Assembly (NCBI RefSeq): GCF_003265705.1
Contig: NW_020312968.1
Coordinates: 4,224,656-4,288,655, forward strand
Reading direction: 5' to 3'
Source of the DNA: Callorhinus ursinus
Lineage: Eukaryota > Chordata > Mammalia > Carnivora > Otariidae
DNA: 64,000 nt
Shown: positions 46,513 to 58,339 of the stretch, in pieces
Numbering within the stretch: the stretch's first letter is position 1
How the letters are laid out: every line of letters begins with the position of its first letter
The notes under the pieces: generated by a model
The model's input: the letters and a program-made list of their open reading frames with translations, nothing else
Databases searched by the model: none
Told to the model about the DNA's origin: nothing
Made by a program: the position numbers and the translations under genes

Positions 46513-46540
46513 ATTGACAGATAGATAGATAATAGATAAA
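46423..46540 (+). repeat. (GATA)n / (GGTA)n microsatellite
   Basis: Compound tetranucleotide array: GATA/GGATA start, four GGTA units, then about fifteen GATA units and an interrupted end. Likely length-polymorphic. Confidence 0.97.
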
Positions 46541-46879
46541 AGGGAGGGAGGGAGGATTATATGCTCTGCAGAAGCCTCAAAAACATACCTAATGGTGCTG
46601 CTATCCAGATATTCCCTACTTTGACCAACTTGACAAGACAAGATGGAAAACTTTTTTTTTAATTTTAGAATGCAGCTGGTCATGGTGTTGACCAAAGTAG
46701 TGGCTTGAATTTTTTTTCTGAGTGGTAATATTTGTGGTATCACTGAGTTTAACATGGTCCTCCTTTCTTCCTATAATAGTCCTTCAGCAATCTAAGCAAA
46801 AGATCTCTCCTACTTCTACCTCCTCTTTTAGCCCAGGTCTCAGAAAATAAAGTCACTGAAATGCAAAATCACTTCTCCT

Positions 46880-47235
46880 ATTAGTGTGTTTTAATTTTCC
46901 CAGCTTTCTTGCAGTTAGATTGTATATGTGACTAAGTTCCAGCCTCAGGAACATTGGTAGAAATGAGGTATGCCACTTTCAGACCTGGCCTTGAAAATTT
47001 CCCTTATGACTGTAAGCACCACCTGCCATCCACATAACAGGAAATCTTAACATTCCCAGATAATACAGACCTACAAAGGAAGAAGCCCAAATACTTGAAC
47101 CACCAAACTTAGTCGCCAAATACTTGAGAGAAGCCATCCAACCTGATGCAGATGAAGACCTGGACAAGAAATTAACTTTTATTCCGTGAAGCTACAGAGG
47201 TTTAGGAGTTGATTTGTTACTGCAACTTTGATTAG
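46880..47235. repeat. Old interspersed repeat, class unassigned
   Basis: TTGTATATGTGACTAAGTTCCAGCC near 46919 and GAAGCTACAGAGG near 47188 resemble a common old mammalian repeat; it appears to be the opposite orientation of the type at 62390-62860. Confidence 0.4.
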
Positions 47236-48051
47236 CCTACACTTACTAGTAGAGAAAAGAAAGGCTGTGTTCTCTAACTGTTGTTACAGATTTTACCTAA
47301 GCAAAGTCTACAATCCTATGGTTTTTTTAATCCACATGACTTCACCAGGACCAAATTACTTACCTAAAGATGCCAAGAAGAGCCCCAGGTTCACTAAGTC
47401 TCCCCTGGAAACTTCAGTGGCAGCTAGTTTAGGAAAGGATCGCCAATATTTCTCTGAACACTGTAAGAGTTGCTTTAGCCCCAGAGGCACATAGCATTAT
47501 CTGATAAGATTTGATGTTGATTTCTTGGTTATTAAGTCTAAAGAGAGAAAGTTTTCTTGACATGGAGAAAATCTGAGGCCAATTAAATTATTCTCTCACA
47601 TGACCAAAGTCAGAAACACAAAGGAAAGTACAGAGCTTAGATATGATATTCAGATGTTTATAATTTTTCGTACATGACTTTTCAACTGCATCTCAGTCTC
47701 AAGGTGATTACCCTTGCTATTTCTTACCTGGGGATTTTTACTTCTTCATTACTTTCAAAGAGAGAACCCTCCTACCATTATATATAAAATGGAAGTACCA
47801 TCAATTGCTTGCCTTGGGCACCTAACCAAATGGATAAAAAAAAATGCAGTTCTTTCCAGCTCAGTCATAGAATAATGTAAAGTAAGACCACAAGACATAA
47901 ATGGACAGATCACCACTATGTGATCACCAATATGTGATTTTTGCCTTCAACTCATCAGGCTAGTTCAGAAAAAGATAACATTGGAGGCTGCTTTTCTGCC
48001 AGTTCCTAGTAGGTCACTGTCTGTTTTCCAAAGAGTATCTGTGCAGCAAGC
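47236..48051. other. No feature recognised
   Basis: Non-coding, no family named. Confidence 0.45.
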
Positions 48052-48393
48052 CTACAGATCATCTGCCCAATCAATTATTTCTAAAACTTCCCGTGTTGAC
48101 TTACTTTTGAGCTCCATATAAATACCTTCAAAAATAAATGGCCAGTTCGGAAGAAGCTTGATGATAACCAGCTGTGAATCCTTCTCCTCCTCCTCCTCCT
48201 CAAGGCATTTTAAATAAAAACTCTCAGGCATTTTTCTAAGTTTATCTTTATTTTTCCCCAAATAGTATGTTTTCTCACCTCTGCATGTTCTATTTCTGAC
48301 CAGAATCTGATATTCAACACCATTTAGAAGTCTGCTTTGGTACAACCATATTACTGTGACTGGGTATAAATAAGATCTACTCCTGATTTGCAA
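48052..48393 (-). other. 113-codon open frame, origin unknown
   Basis: The frame begins MQIRSRSYLYPV, has a run of six Glu from a (GAG)n stretch (LKCLEEEEEEKD), and ends EIIDWADDL. The composition is mixed and hydrophilic-hydrophobic, unlike the low-complexity chance frames around it, and it matches no repeat that I know. No signal peptide, no family motif, no flanking exon structure seen. It could be a processed-pseudogene fragment, an exon, or chance. I do not recognise the protein. Confidence 0.2.
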
Positions 48394-48489
48394 TGTGACC
48401 TTACAAGTGATTTAACTTCCAGATTTTGGTATCCCCGGCCAAAGAATAGATAATATTGCCTACCAACAAACAGCTTGCCGCAGTGAAGG

Positions 48490-48685
48490 CCCTGGCTTTG
48501 TGTCATATGAAAGAAAACTCAGATTTCAGCTCTGCCATCTACTGGCTGTATGGCCTTAAGAATGCTACTTAACTTACCTGAATCTTTGGTCTCACATGGC
48601 GTTGCTATGAACTTTAGGACTTAAGGGATGATATAAGAGGTCAATATCTCCTTGCCTGGCAAAGTGCAGGCACTCCACCAGTGTC
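48490..48685 (+). mobile_element. MIR SINE
   Basis: AGCTCTGCCATCTACTGGCTGTATGGCC near 48521 and CTACTTAACTTACCTGAATC near 48565 follow the MIR consensus order (tRNA-like end, core, then 3' part). Confidence 0.82.
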
Positions 48686-48689
48686 CTTT

Positions 48690-49570
48690 AGCAAGTTCTT
48701 TATAATGCCCTGGGAACTCACTGGCCGAGGAGTACTACATAGCTACGAGGGAGAATCAAGAAGCATTCTCAGCAGACCCCTTTGATCCAAAAAGTTTATA
48801 GACAAAGGTGGAGAGGTTACTAATAACTATGTCAGTTCTACCCTAGGGAGGGAGAGGCAGAGTGTACCAAAAATATTTTTATCCCTGGGTTTATAACCCC
48901 CAAGATATTTTCAGTGATCAGCTTTACTGTGCATCAAGATGGCTGCATGTGTCTCTGTCAGATAGATCCAGATCACTAATGTGCTGAGATGGGGGGATGC
49001 ATCAGGCCCTGTTTTGAAAGAGCCTAGAAAGGGAAAAGGAGACTCCCAACACAAAGAGTGCCTAAGAGGCACACAGTATAGCCATCATGAGTCATGTAAA
49101 CTTCATCAGTCCAGGAAGCACAGGTTCACTCCAAATTCACTAACTTCTGAACTTGCTCAGTCGAGACTGATAAACTTTCTTGGCTTTGGTTCTTGGGAAA
49201 TGAAATCTTTCCAGCTGTGAATCTTTAGAATTGCAGATTAGTTCTTTATACTTGGCAGAATCATTAGGAGGGCAAGTGTGAAGGAGGGAAAGAGCTAACA
49301 TTCAAAGTATAAGATGCAGCCCAAGACAGATTTGAATTGATGCTATTTCCTATTTTTCTCCTTACACCAGTCTCGATGTGAGTACACTTAAGCATGGGTG
49401 TAGGATCATATAGGGTTATGTTTTCCACCCAGACACATCCTATTACTACCTTGGAAGCCTGTATAAATGTCACCTTCTCCATCAAACTTTTCTAGATCCT
49501 TCCAAATGAATGTCATCTCTGCCTTCTCTCAACTTCTCTTAAGTCACACATACTTTTTCTCACATATAAG
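48690..49570. other. No feature recognised
   Basis: Non-coding; no gene or repeat supported. Confidence 0.5.
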
Positions 49571-49571
49571 A

Positions 49572-49830
49572 AGTAGGATATAATAAGCAAGAGCAAGGAC
49601 CTGGAAGTCCGACAGTCCTGAGTTCAAATTCTGCCTCTACCATTGCTTCATATGTGGCTCAAGCTTGCTGAGCCTTAATTACGTCATCTCAAAATGTGAG
49701 AGATGATTTCATACAGATAGAGTTACCCTGAACATTAAGTAAAATCATGCGTGTAAAATATTTAGCAGACTCACAGTGGGTGCTTAAAACATTATGGTGG
49801 TTGTATTATCAAGGTTGTTATTATCATTAT
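49572..49830 (+). mobile_element. MIR SINE, nearly full length
   Basis: AGCAAGAGCAAGGACCTGGAAG, GTCCTGAGTTCAAATTCTGCC and CTCAAGCTTGCTGAGCC follow the MIR order from the tRNA-like promoter to the core; the 3' part ends with GTGGGTGCTTAAAACATTATGG. Confidence 0.87.
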
Positions 49831-49984
49831 CATTCTTATCTCTTCTACTGTGACGTAAGCTGACAGAGAATAAGAACAAGGTTTCATGCTGCATTGCTTC
49901 CCTTGGAAGTTCTGGCTCAAATAACTAGTCAGAAAGTGTTCGCTGAGTGAAATTACATTGAATATTTACAGTCATTTGTTCTAG

Positions 49985-50460
49985 TGAGGATGCTTTTGAT
50001 TATAACTGATGGAGACCTTAATAAAACTGATTTAGGCAAATGGGAAACTTATACGAATAATACTGAATACATCTCATGGAACTGAAGGATATCTGAACCA
50101 CTAAAACTTGAGCAAGGCAGAAAGTGCCTGGATGTCAAGAAGAGTTATAACCAAGAACTTGAATGTGACAAGGACCAACTTGAACCCCCCTTTTTTCCTC
50201 TCTTGGGGTGTCCACTTTAGTTTCAACAACCAAAAACTGGCTTTTCTCACACAGAGGGAAAGTGGTCACCAAGGGAGCCTGAGTTTTACAAATTGTGGTT
50301 TCCCCTCTGCAAAGAAGAACGGACTCTTCCTCTCTCCCATTCACAAAAATTCCAGGGGAAGATTCCTATTGGCTGATCTTTGTCATGGCCACTGTCTGGC
50401 CTTGTGGTCAGAGTGAGGCAGAGTCATGGAAGAAGGTGGCTCCTGAGTAACTATATGGTT
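49985..50460. repeat. Old interspersed repeat, class unassigned
   Basis: Similar opening to 42036 and 62395 (ATTATAACTGATGGAGACC, then TTAGGCAAATGGGAAACTTAT). A 102-codon chance frame (50108-50416) lies within it. Confidence 0.35.
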
Positions 50461-50585
50461 GGAGCTGGGGAAGAAGCAATTCCCAAGGGAAAGGACGAAG
50501 GAAAGGTACAGAACAGAAGAGACCACATAGATCACTAAACTAGGATCACAGGGTGCCACAATGCTCTTAAACCACAAGAATGTTG

Positions 50586-50785
50586 GGGTGCCTGGGCAGC
50601 TCAGTCAGATAAGCGGCTGCCTTCGGCTCGGGTCACGATCCCAGGGTCCTGGGATCGAGCCCGGCATCAGGCTCCCTGCTCGGCGGGAAGGTTGCTTCTC
50701 CCTCTGGCTGCCACTTCCCCTGCTTGTGCTCTCTCTCTCTCTCTCTCTCTGTCAAATAAATAAATAAGATATTCTTAAAAAAACA
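50586..50785 (+). mobile_element. CAN-SINE
   Basis: Head GGGTGCCTGGGCAGCTCAG; middle CTGCTCGGCGGGAAGGTTGC; (CT)n; A-rich tail. Perfect direct repeat CACAAGAATGTTG at 50573-50585 and 50786-50798. Confidence 0.96.
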
Positions 50786-50799
50786 CACAAGAATGTTGA

Positions 50800-51619
50800 T
50801 TCTTATATACTCTTATATTTAAACGTCCAGATGCATGCAGTAGTAGAAGAGTGGAGTGGCAGTAAAAGTCTAGGACTAACGCACCTCCAAAAAGACAGAG
50901 GCATACAACACTGTACTTTTTAAAGAAATGACAGTATGTGCTAAGACTTTCAAAATATGCTATTATCATACAAAGAAATCAAAGAAGCCAACTTAAATGG
51001 ATCATTTGGCCAGTACAATATGCCTTTGTGTGGGCTGACCCACACGACCCTGCCACCAAAAGCTATAAAATATTACAATGTTTTCATATGGATAAGTGTT
51101 GAAAAGTGGCTGGATTTTTCTTTCCCTCCTTATTTTTTTTTTCAGAGTCTGTAGATTGACCTCTATCTGAGGCTCTGAATGGTAGACTCCTGCTCTAGGT
51201 TGAAGCAATAGAAGATTAATAAGGAAAGGAGTATAAAAACACAGAAAGGGGAGGGGAAAGGGATTTTATTTTTTTATCATAACAAAAGCAGTACCTCATT
51301 TTTTATCCCCAAATAAATACATCAGATAAACCATCCTATAGACTAAGCGATAGTACTCACAAACTCCTTTCAATAAATGACTTGGACCTCACCACAAAAT
51401 TGGGCATTTGTGATATGACATTTTAAGACAGAACTAAGAGAAACCAACCCCTATCGAGAAAGTAATGAAAAAAGAGGAGCCCCTGTTGTCACTGCAACTG
51501 AATGGCGTTCTACCCAACAGCTATTTGGCATCTGAAGTTTAGGTTTGCCCCCATTTGCAGAACCATGGCAATCCAAGCTCGCCTGCTTTATCAGAATCTT
51601 GGCAGAAAAAAGAAGACAC
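50800..51619. other. No feature recognised
   Basis: Non-coding; no family named. Confidence 0.5.
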
Positions 51620-52020
51620 TCTCAAATTGGGATGTGAAGAAAATTTAATCAAGGGACTATTTCCTATTTAGAAGTAAGGACTAAGGAAAACACAGAGAAA
51701 AGTGTAATAATCCATGGCTGGTGATGATAGTATACCATCACTTCCCTAGGCAGGACTGAAGGGGTGGGGGTAAACATGCGGCTATTGGAACCAACGACAG
51801 CTGTGACCTCCCACTGGTCACCCTGCCTGGACACAACCAGAGAAACACTTTGCCTCGCTCTCCTCTTTCCATGGGTCTCCTGCTGGGGCTCCCATTAGAC
51901 CATCCAACTCAAAGCCAGAGGGCAAGGGAATCATTGATATAATCCTTACAGGTCGGTCTCCCAGGGCCCAGGGCAGGGCAAAGAAGGGTGGACAGTAGAC
52001 CCAGCACACCAGAGAATGGT
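51620..52020 (-). repeat. Old interspersed repeat, class unassigned
   Basis: GACCTCCCACTGGTCACCC near 51806, CAGGGCAGGGCAAAGAAGGGTGG near 51971 and AAATTTAATCAAGGGACTATTT near 51641 look like an inverted old mammalian repeat with an LTR-like end. Confidence 0.35.
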
Positions 52021-54639
52021 CGCCTTATACACACGGCCCTCTGACTGGGTCCTGTCAACACTTCAGTACTCTCTCATTGCAATCGCCCCAACCACGTGGT
52101 TAGAGATTTACAGAACACTCAAAACCTCACATAACTTAATATCCTATGAGTGCTAGGGAAGAGCTGAGAACCTATCCTGCTTCAGTCCAGCGATTTAACA
52201 AGAACTGTTTGGCTCCCTCCTTCCCTGGAAGTCTGGGCTGTCCACTGGGCATCATTAGTGCCAAATCAACTGCCAGGGTGTTGGGCAGCTGACATCTTTT
52301 CAAGACAATGGCTCCTGCAGCCCTGGGGCCAGATCCCCCCAGGCCCACCCGTTCTATCCCCCTGTTATAGTACTTGTTTAACAGCTTCCAGGCATCAAGT
52401 CCCTACCCCTGCTCCTGCGGTGTGAGGTGCTGACAGAATTATGGCCTCTTGGCTCAGAGTTTCTGAAAATTCCCACAAGGGAACCAACAGGCTTACAAAT
52501 CAGGGAGTACAGATGGGCTGCCTTCTGAGTCTCAATGCCTCCTCACACGAACTCCAGAGTGCCTTTTTAGAATATGAAATTGAAGCTGCAAGTGTGTCCA
52601 ACATAAATTTTCCCGTCTCACGGGGAAGCATTTAAACCGTAACAGCAAAACTAACACATGTAGTACCAAACTATAGCACAATTTGCGTCAACCACCAGTA
52701 TTTGCTTCATTCCATAAGAATCTAGAAGTCTGCTTTGCTCCCCCACCCCCGTCCACCAGGCTTCTCAGCAGAATCACACTCACTGTAAATGATCAGAACA
52801 TTCATTTCCAAATGAAGCTTATGGATGAGTCCATAACGATGTCAGTCCACCCTCGTGGTCACAACCAGAAAAAACATGCCACTTGCAAAGAAAGAGTAGA
52901 AAGACGAGGAAAGACACGCCTGACTATGATTTACAAAGCATGCACATTGGATTCTGTGTTCTTTACTGCAACAGTGTGAGGTAGTTGGTACCACCGTCCC
53001 TGTTTTAAGGGGAGATTAACTGATACTTGTCAATGTCACTGAGCTTTCAAGTGACTTGGAGCCCAAGTGTTAGACAATCAATGCCATGATCTTTCCCCTG
53101 TTTTATGCTTTTTTGTGTGTGGAATTAGAATGAAATCACACTCACGCAGCAGTTCCTCTGGGCTGCGGTGTCACCAAAGCCAACCCATAAATAAAGGAAT
53201 TATTTCAGCAAATTTCTATCATTGTCATACATTTTTGTTCCCCAGACAAAAGAAAGATCCCTCATGTCATCTGAATATTTTGCCTCTCTACACTGAACAT
53301 TCTGATATTTGAGAACCAGGTATCCACAATCATTTCTTAGGGTTTTCTTGCCTGGTCAACATACCATTTTGCATTATATCTGAAGAAAAAGAAAAAAGAA
53401 ACAGTAATTTGGTTTTTTTTTACTCTCCACTTTAAAAGGCCATTATCTTCATTAAGATATAATGGATTGGGAGGGAATATATGTTTCAATAATAATATAA
53501 TAGTAAAATAAATAATAGTAGCAAAGAAATGTGTGTGCAAAGCACAAATTCAGGGGAGATAGATTTATCTTTCAAGATTGCTCCTTACTCCTTACAAATT
53601 TGTCAGACACTAAAGCAGTCTGAATTTATTAGTAAATGTGTGATTTAGTTTGCACATGATTCACAAGGAAGAAAATGTTATTTTTACAATCTTCCCTTGA
53701 TAATGAGGGTTCAGCGAGGGAAGGGGCTCATTTTGTGACGTGATTCTAGTTCTGTAATGACACAAATCATGCTTCAATGATCAATGCTAAATTCTCATTC
53801 ATGGTCCTTCTGTTTCCCTGTGGCACAATGCGCATGTTATAATTCAGTGTGTGTGTGTGTGTGTGTGTGTGTACACACATATACAAAGCTAGCAATGCTA
53901 GAAGATTGCAAGATTTAGGCACATAAGCCTAAGAATCATTAATCCTGTTTCACTCTAACTGTGAGAGATTTAGAGACCCCTGACAGTCCTGTTTTTCATG
54001 ACCCTCTCCTTTCTCCTTGTTGAATAGGTCTGCACCTTTTTTTTTCCCCCAGCAGCCTTTGTGGCACTGTGCTCTGTGAAGTTGAAATATCCCTACATGT
54101 CCTTCAAAAAAAAAATTATTTTCCCAATAATTTCCTATTGAAATTGGTTGGCTCATTAAGTTGGCTTATTGCATTTTTCTCTCGAGGGTTTTTTTCAATT
54201 CAAGCTCTGCACTCTTTCGCATTTTGTTTTCCATCTTATTTTTGGAATAGCTCCACTTAGTTTCCAACCGTATCTGCTTGCTACTAGGCTGATCTTCTCT
54301 ACTTGTAAGGGGAGAGTATAAAGAAAACAATTCAATGTGAAATGGTATCCCAGAGAATAAGCAGAAGCAACTAATTAAGACAACCGACTATATATTAGCA
54401 TTTTAGTCCTTGAAAATTAGTGGGGTTTAACTGAGTGTCACCCATAGTAGCCAAGAAGGCAGGCTACCATGCCTTTCCATCATGCTTCTGTCCGAATCAG
54501 TCTACTTTTAGCTGTCGTCCACTGCTTTAAAAAGTTTAGCGACTTTAGAAAACGTACACAAAAAATGCCTGGTAGACAGTAGGTCACATCACTGTCACTT
54601 GTAAATGGACCTTTATCCTTCTCCTACTCCCCCATGACC
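52021..54639. other. No feature recognised apart from a TG repeat
   Basis: About 2.6 kb, GC-richer at first (52040-52430), then AT-rich. No coding frame over 98 codons, no family named. It could hold unique or conserved non-coding sequence. Confidence 0.45.
53847..53879 (+). repeat. (GT)n followed by ACACACAT
   Basis: Thirteen GT units directly followed by ACACACAT, so the end can fold back on the array. Confidence 0.93.
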
Positions 54640-55097
54640 TGCAATACTCCATATCTCAGTAAATGGCACTATCATCCAGCCAGCCAGAATCCCTGGAGTC
54701 ATCTCTGACCTCTCCAACCTGAACCCCCCATCGCCATCCAATCACCAAGCCCTATGCATGCAGCTTCTTTAATATCTCGTGAATATATCCAATTTTCTCC
54801 ATCCCCATTACTGTCACCCAACTCCAAATGGACACCATCATCTTATGACTGGACTGTGATATTAAATGCGTCCACAGCTGCCCCCTCATTTTCCACTCAG
54901 CAACCACTGATCGTTTAAAACATAAATCCCAGGGGCGCCCGGGTGGCCCGGTCGGTTAAGAGTCAGACTCTTGATTTCGGTTCACGTCATGATCTCGGGG
55001 ATGTGGGATCAAGCCCCGCAGAGGACTCCCCACTCAGGAGGGAGTCTGCTTGAGATTCTCTCCCACTCCCTCTTCTTCTGCCCCTCCCCCATTCATG

Positions 55098-55130
<33 letters not shown>

Positions 55131-55215
55131 AAATATTTTTTTTTTCTAAAAAAAAGCATAAATCCCAACACAGCACGCCCAGGATTAAAACCCTTCAACA
55201 GCCTTTTTATTCTTT
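54640..55215 (+). mobile_element. L2 LINE fragment, split by a SINE
   Basis: ATCTCAGTAAATGGCACTATCATCC near 54654, GAATCCCTGGAGTCATCTCTGACC near 54688 and, beyond the SINE, TTAAAACCCTTCAACAGCC near 55185 are L2 reverse-transcriptase wording in order. No intact frame. Confidence 0.8.
54932..55156 (+). mobile_element. CAN-SINE, older subtype
   Basis: Head GGGCGCCCGGGTGGCCCGG with TTGATTTCGGTTCACGTCATG; (CT)n; AAATAAATA end and T-run. Direct repeat CATAAATCCCA at 54921-54931 and 55157-55167. The head differs from the commoner type (GACTCTTGATTTC instead of GACTGCCTTCGGC). Confidence 0.95.
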
Positions 55216-56049
55216 CTCCATTGTAACTTGCAGTTTGGAAACCTAAATAAATAAATAAATAAATAAAAGGAGGATTCGTACTTATTTCAGAATTTTGAGG
55301 TTAACTGCGTGACTATAAATTGAGGTGCTATATGTAATGGGCCAGGAGAAAAAGAAACCCCCTTCAGAAGAAGGAGGATATGGCCTCATAACAACGAATC
55401 AAAAAGCCAAATCCAATGCTGGAAGAAGGGAAAAAGACAATATCAAGAAATCAGCTTGAACCAAAAAGTCCAGATTAATGTGGAGGAACTGAGGGTTCCA
55501 GACAGTACATCACCAAAAAAAGGAAAAGGAATACATGGATTATCTAGTACATCTGATCAGGTTGAAAAGTTTGAGGAAGAAATAGTAATAGGCTTTTTAA
55601 GAAAACAGAAAAATGAAGCAGTTGTTGACACTAGGAGGAACAACAGCATGCAAAAAAGTAAATGCTCTTGTACAACACCATCACATCTCAGCTGTAAACA
55701 CTATGAAATACTCATGTGATACAAACTCTGAATAATAATTTAACCAAGAATTCTCTCTCTCCACCATAGGAAGATGGGGGAGCAGGCATAAGTGAATTCT
55801 ACCATACTTGGAAAGCAGTATTGCCTCAATTAGAAAAAAAGTTAAAAATAATATTTTAAATATGGCATTTTAAAATATGAAGATAAATATGAAACAAAGC
55901 TAAAAGTAATTTTACATGTTTACCTTGGAGGATTTTGCCTGGGGAACAGTAAGAAAGAGGACTTCAGGGTTTCATTAAACATTATAGCACAATTTGGCTT
56001 TTTAAATTATGGTTGTATATTATTTTTAAGAAAATGTATATAAATATTT
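55216..56049. other. No feature recognised; short (AAAT)n
   Basis: An (AAAT)n stretch lies at about 55242-55266. The rest may be degraded upstream part of the following L1. Confidence 0.4.
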
Positions 56050-56850
56050 AAAATGATGGGAATGATAAAATATGCTGCTAAAATATTAACCAATGAAAGC
56101 AATATTAACACCAGGCAAAATAAAATTTTAGGCAAAAATGTTATTAGAAAAATGAAAGTTTTATTCAATGACAAAAAAGGAACAACTCGCCAGGAATTTA
56201 TTACCCTTCTGTACCTGTATCCTTCTGACAACACTAATTCAGAAGGTAGACAGTGAAATCTGACAGTCACACAAAGAAATAAAAAATCCACAAATGATTT
56301 GCAGAGAAATGTGTATACTTAGCTTAGAACCCGGCAGTTTCCATGTAGCTTATTGTTCATGAGAAATCTTTTGTACATGATTATTCATAGCACACTTGTT
56401 CATATCAGCCAAAAACTTGAAACATGCCAATCAATATCTGTCCATCTGAGTAGATAAACAAATTGTGGCATATTCATAAATGGAAAGCTTCTGCAAAATA
56501 GAAAGCGAGTAACTCCTGACCCCTTTACATTAATAAACCAAAAACATCATTCTAAGTAAAAAAGCCAAACACAAAAGACTACATACTTTATGATTCATTT
56601 CTTTGAGATCACGGGAGGAACAAAATTAATCTATAGAGACAGCAAGCAGATGGCTGGTTTCCTGGAAATGCAGTGGAGGTGGGAGGAGGGGGCCTGACAA
56701 CAAAGGGGCACAAGGGAATTTTGGAGGTGACAGAAATGTTCAGGGGCTTGACTGGGATGGTTGCACAGGTATGCGCATTTGTCAAGAATCATTCATATAC
56801 CTAGATGCCTTATTATATGTAAATTACAGTTGAATAAATTAGGCTTTTAA
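56050..56850 (+). mobile_element. Old L1 (L1M-like) 3' portion
   Basis: Late ORF2/3'UTR wording: GATTATTCATAGCACACTTGTTCATA near 56379, TAAACAAATTGTGGCATATTC near 56454, GATGGCTGGTTTCCTGGAA near 56650, GGCTTGACTGGGATGGTTGC near 56745, ending GTAAATTACAGTTGAATAAA near 56819. Confidence 0.82.
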
Positions 56851-56884
56851 TTTTTTGTATGCTCTATGCCCCCATCTTTCTATA

Positions 56885-57293
56885 GCAGTTTGTGCTGCTC
56901 TATCAAAATGCCATACCCCGGATGGCTTAAACAGCAAATATTTATTGCTCACAGTTCTGGTGGCTGAGAAGGCCCAGATCAAGGCACTGGCAGATTCGAT
57001 GTCTAGTGATGGCCATCTTCCTGGTTTGGAGACAGCCACCAGCCATCTTCCTGCTATATTTTCATTTGGTGGAAGGGGAAATAAGGTAGAAGATAGAGAG
57101 AGAGACAGACAGACAGAAAGCTCTCTGATTTCTGCCTAATAAAGACACTAACCCCACATGGAGGCTCTACCCTTCATGACTTCATCTAAACCTAACTATC
57201 TCCCAAAGGCTCCACTTTCAAATACCATCACGTTAAGATTAGGTCTTTCAACATATGAATTTGGGGGGGACACAAACATTCGATCCATAGCAA
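56885..57293 (-). mobile_element. Solo MaLR LTR (MLT1/MST-like), minus strand
   Basis: Inverted MaLR order: CAAAATGCCATACCCCGGATGG near 56903, CTCACAGTTCTGGTGGCTGAGAAG near 56949, CATGACTTCATCTAAACC near 57174, CAACATATGAATTTGGGGGGGAC near 57250. Confidence 0.9.
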
Positions 57294-57299
57294 CATGGG

Positions 57300-57774
57300 A
57301 CCTTTCAAAGGGCCTCCACCCTGAGACCTGGCAACCTACACCCATTTCTTGGCAGTGGGGACTGATTTGACAGAGCCAGGCTACTTTAAGAAATCCAACG
57401 AAAAAGTGTAAGTGCTGATAGGAAGGGAGAGCACACTTTGCGCCGGTGAGGGGCGGAAACATGAGAGTGGTGATGGCACGAAATCCACCTCAGTGGTCTT
57501 GCTGAGACGGAAGAAGCATCACGAGCCAGTCAAGGCCACCAAGCCGTGTGTTTTGGCACCAGCAGCAAGAGCAAAATTTAATTAGCTTCTGAAGATGTTG
57601 CTGGAGGCTCCACCGAATTAGTTATGTTTTATTACCATAATTAATATGATATAAACCCTTAACATTCTCTCTCCCCCCATCCTAAAGCTGATGTGTTCTG
57701 GGAAAGTGAAACGAACATCTATTTTGTTCGTGGGGGTGTAATAGGACCTGGAAAAACACATGAAGAAGACTATG
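57300..57774. other. No feature recognised
   Basis: Non-coding; no family named. Confidence 0.5.
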
Positions 57775-57872
57775 AGACTTTACTGCTCTTAACCTCAGTT
57801 CCTCTTTTTTAAAAATGAAAACATTGGTTTAGGTGATTCCCAAGGTCTCCTTTAATTTTATATTCTAAGGCA
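57775..57872 (+). mobile_element. MIR SINE fragment
   Basis: CTCTTAACCTCAGTTCC and AAAAATGAAAACATTGG followed by GATTCCCAAGGTCTCC match a diverged MIR 3' part. Confidence 0.6.
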
Positions 57873-58339
57873 TAGTACCTTCCCTTAAAGACCATGGAAG
57901 AGAATGGCATTTGTATATATAATAGTAATAAATAAATAAGACATAAGTACTTATATACACAGAAAACTCAAGATAATCAATTATAACTATTATATCATAT
58001 GATTATTAATTATATTATAATTAATATAGTTATATTAAATATTTGTGAGGTTTTAGTAAAGTGGATGGAAACAAGACAATTATATTTATCTCTCATCTCT
58101 CTCTCTAAATCAATATAACTTCTGTATACCAGCAATAGCTGGCCAGTAACTAGAATGAGAATAAAAAGATTATATTTAAAATAAGAGAAAAGTATTGGTT
58201 AGCCACGAACAATCATAACAAGAAATTTGCAAAATCCACATGGCTATAAACTTTCCAGACAGTTAGAAAAGATCTGAGTAAATAAAAGGAGAGTCATAAA
58301 ATATCCCTGCATGGAAAGTTTAAACTAAGTTGATCTCAC
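57873..58339. other. AT-rich, no feature recognised
   Basis: TA-rich stretch at about 57980-58040; no gene or family. Confidence 0.5.

Noticed and set aside
46423..46540. CRISPR-like array
   Set aside because: It is a tetranucleotide microsatellite without distinct spacers, in a mammalian genome.
50108..50416. 102-codon plus-strand open frame
   Set aside because: Lies in a probable old repeat and overlaps an open frame on the other strand; no family motif.
51740..52430. Possible GC-rich exon or CpG island
   Set aside because: Few CpGs, no long frame or splice pattern; part resembles an old inverted repeat.
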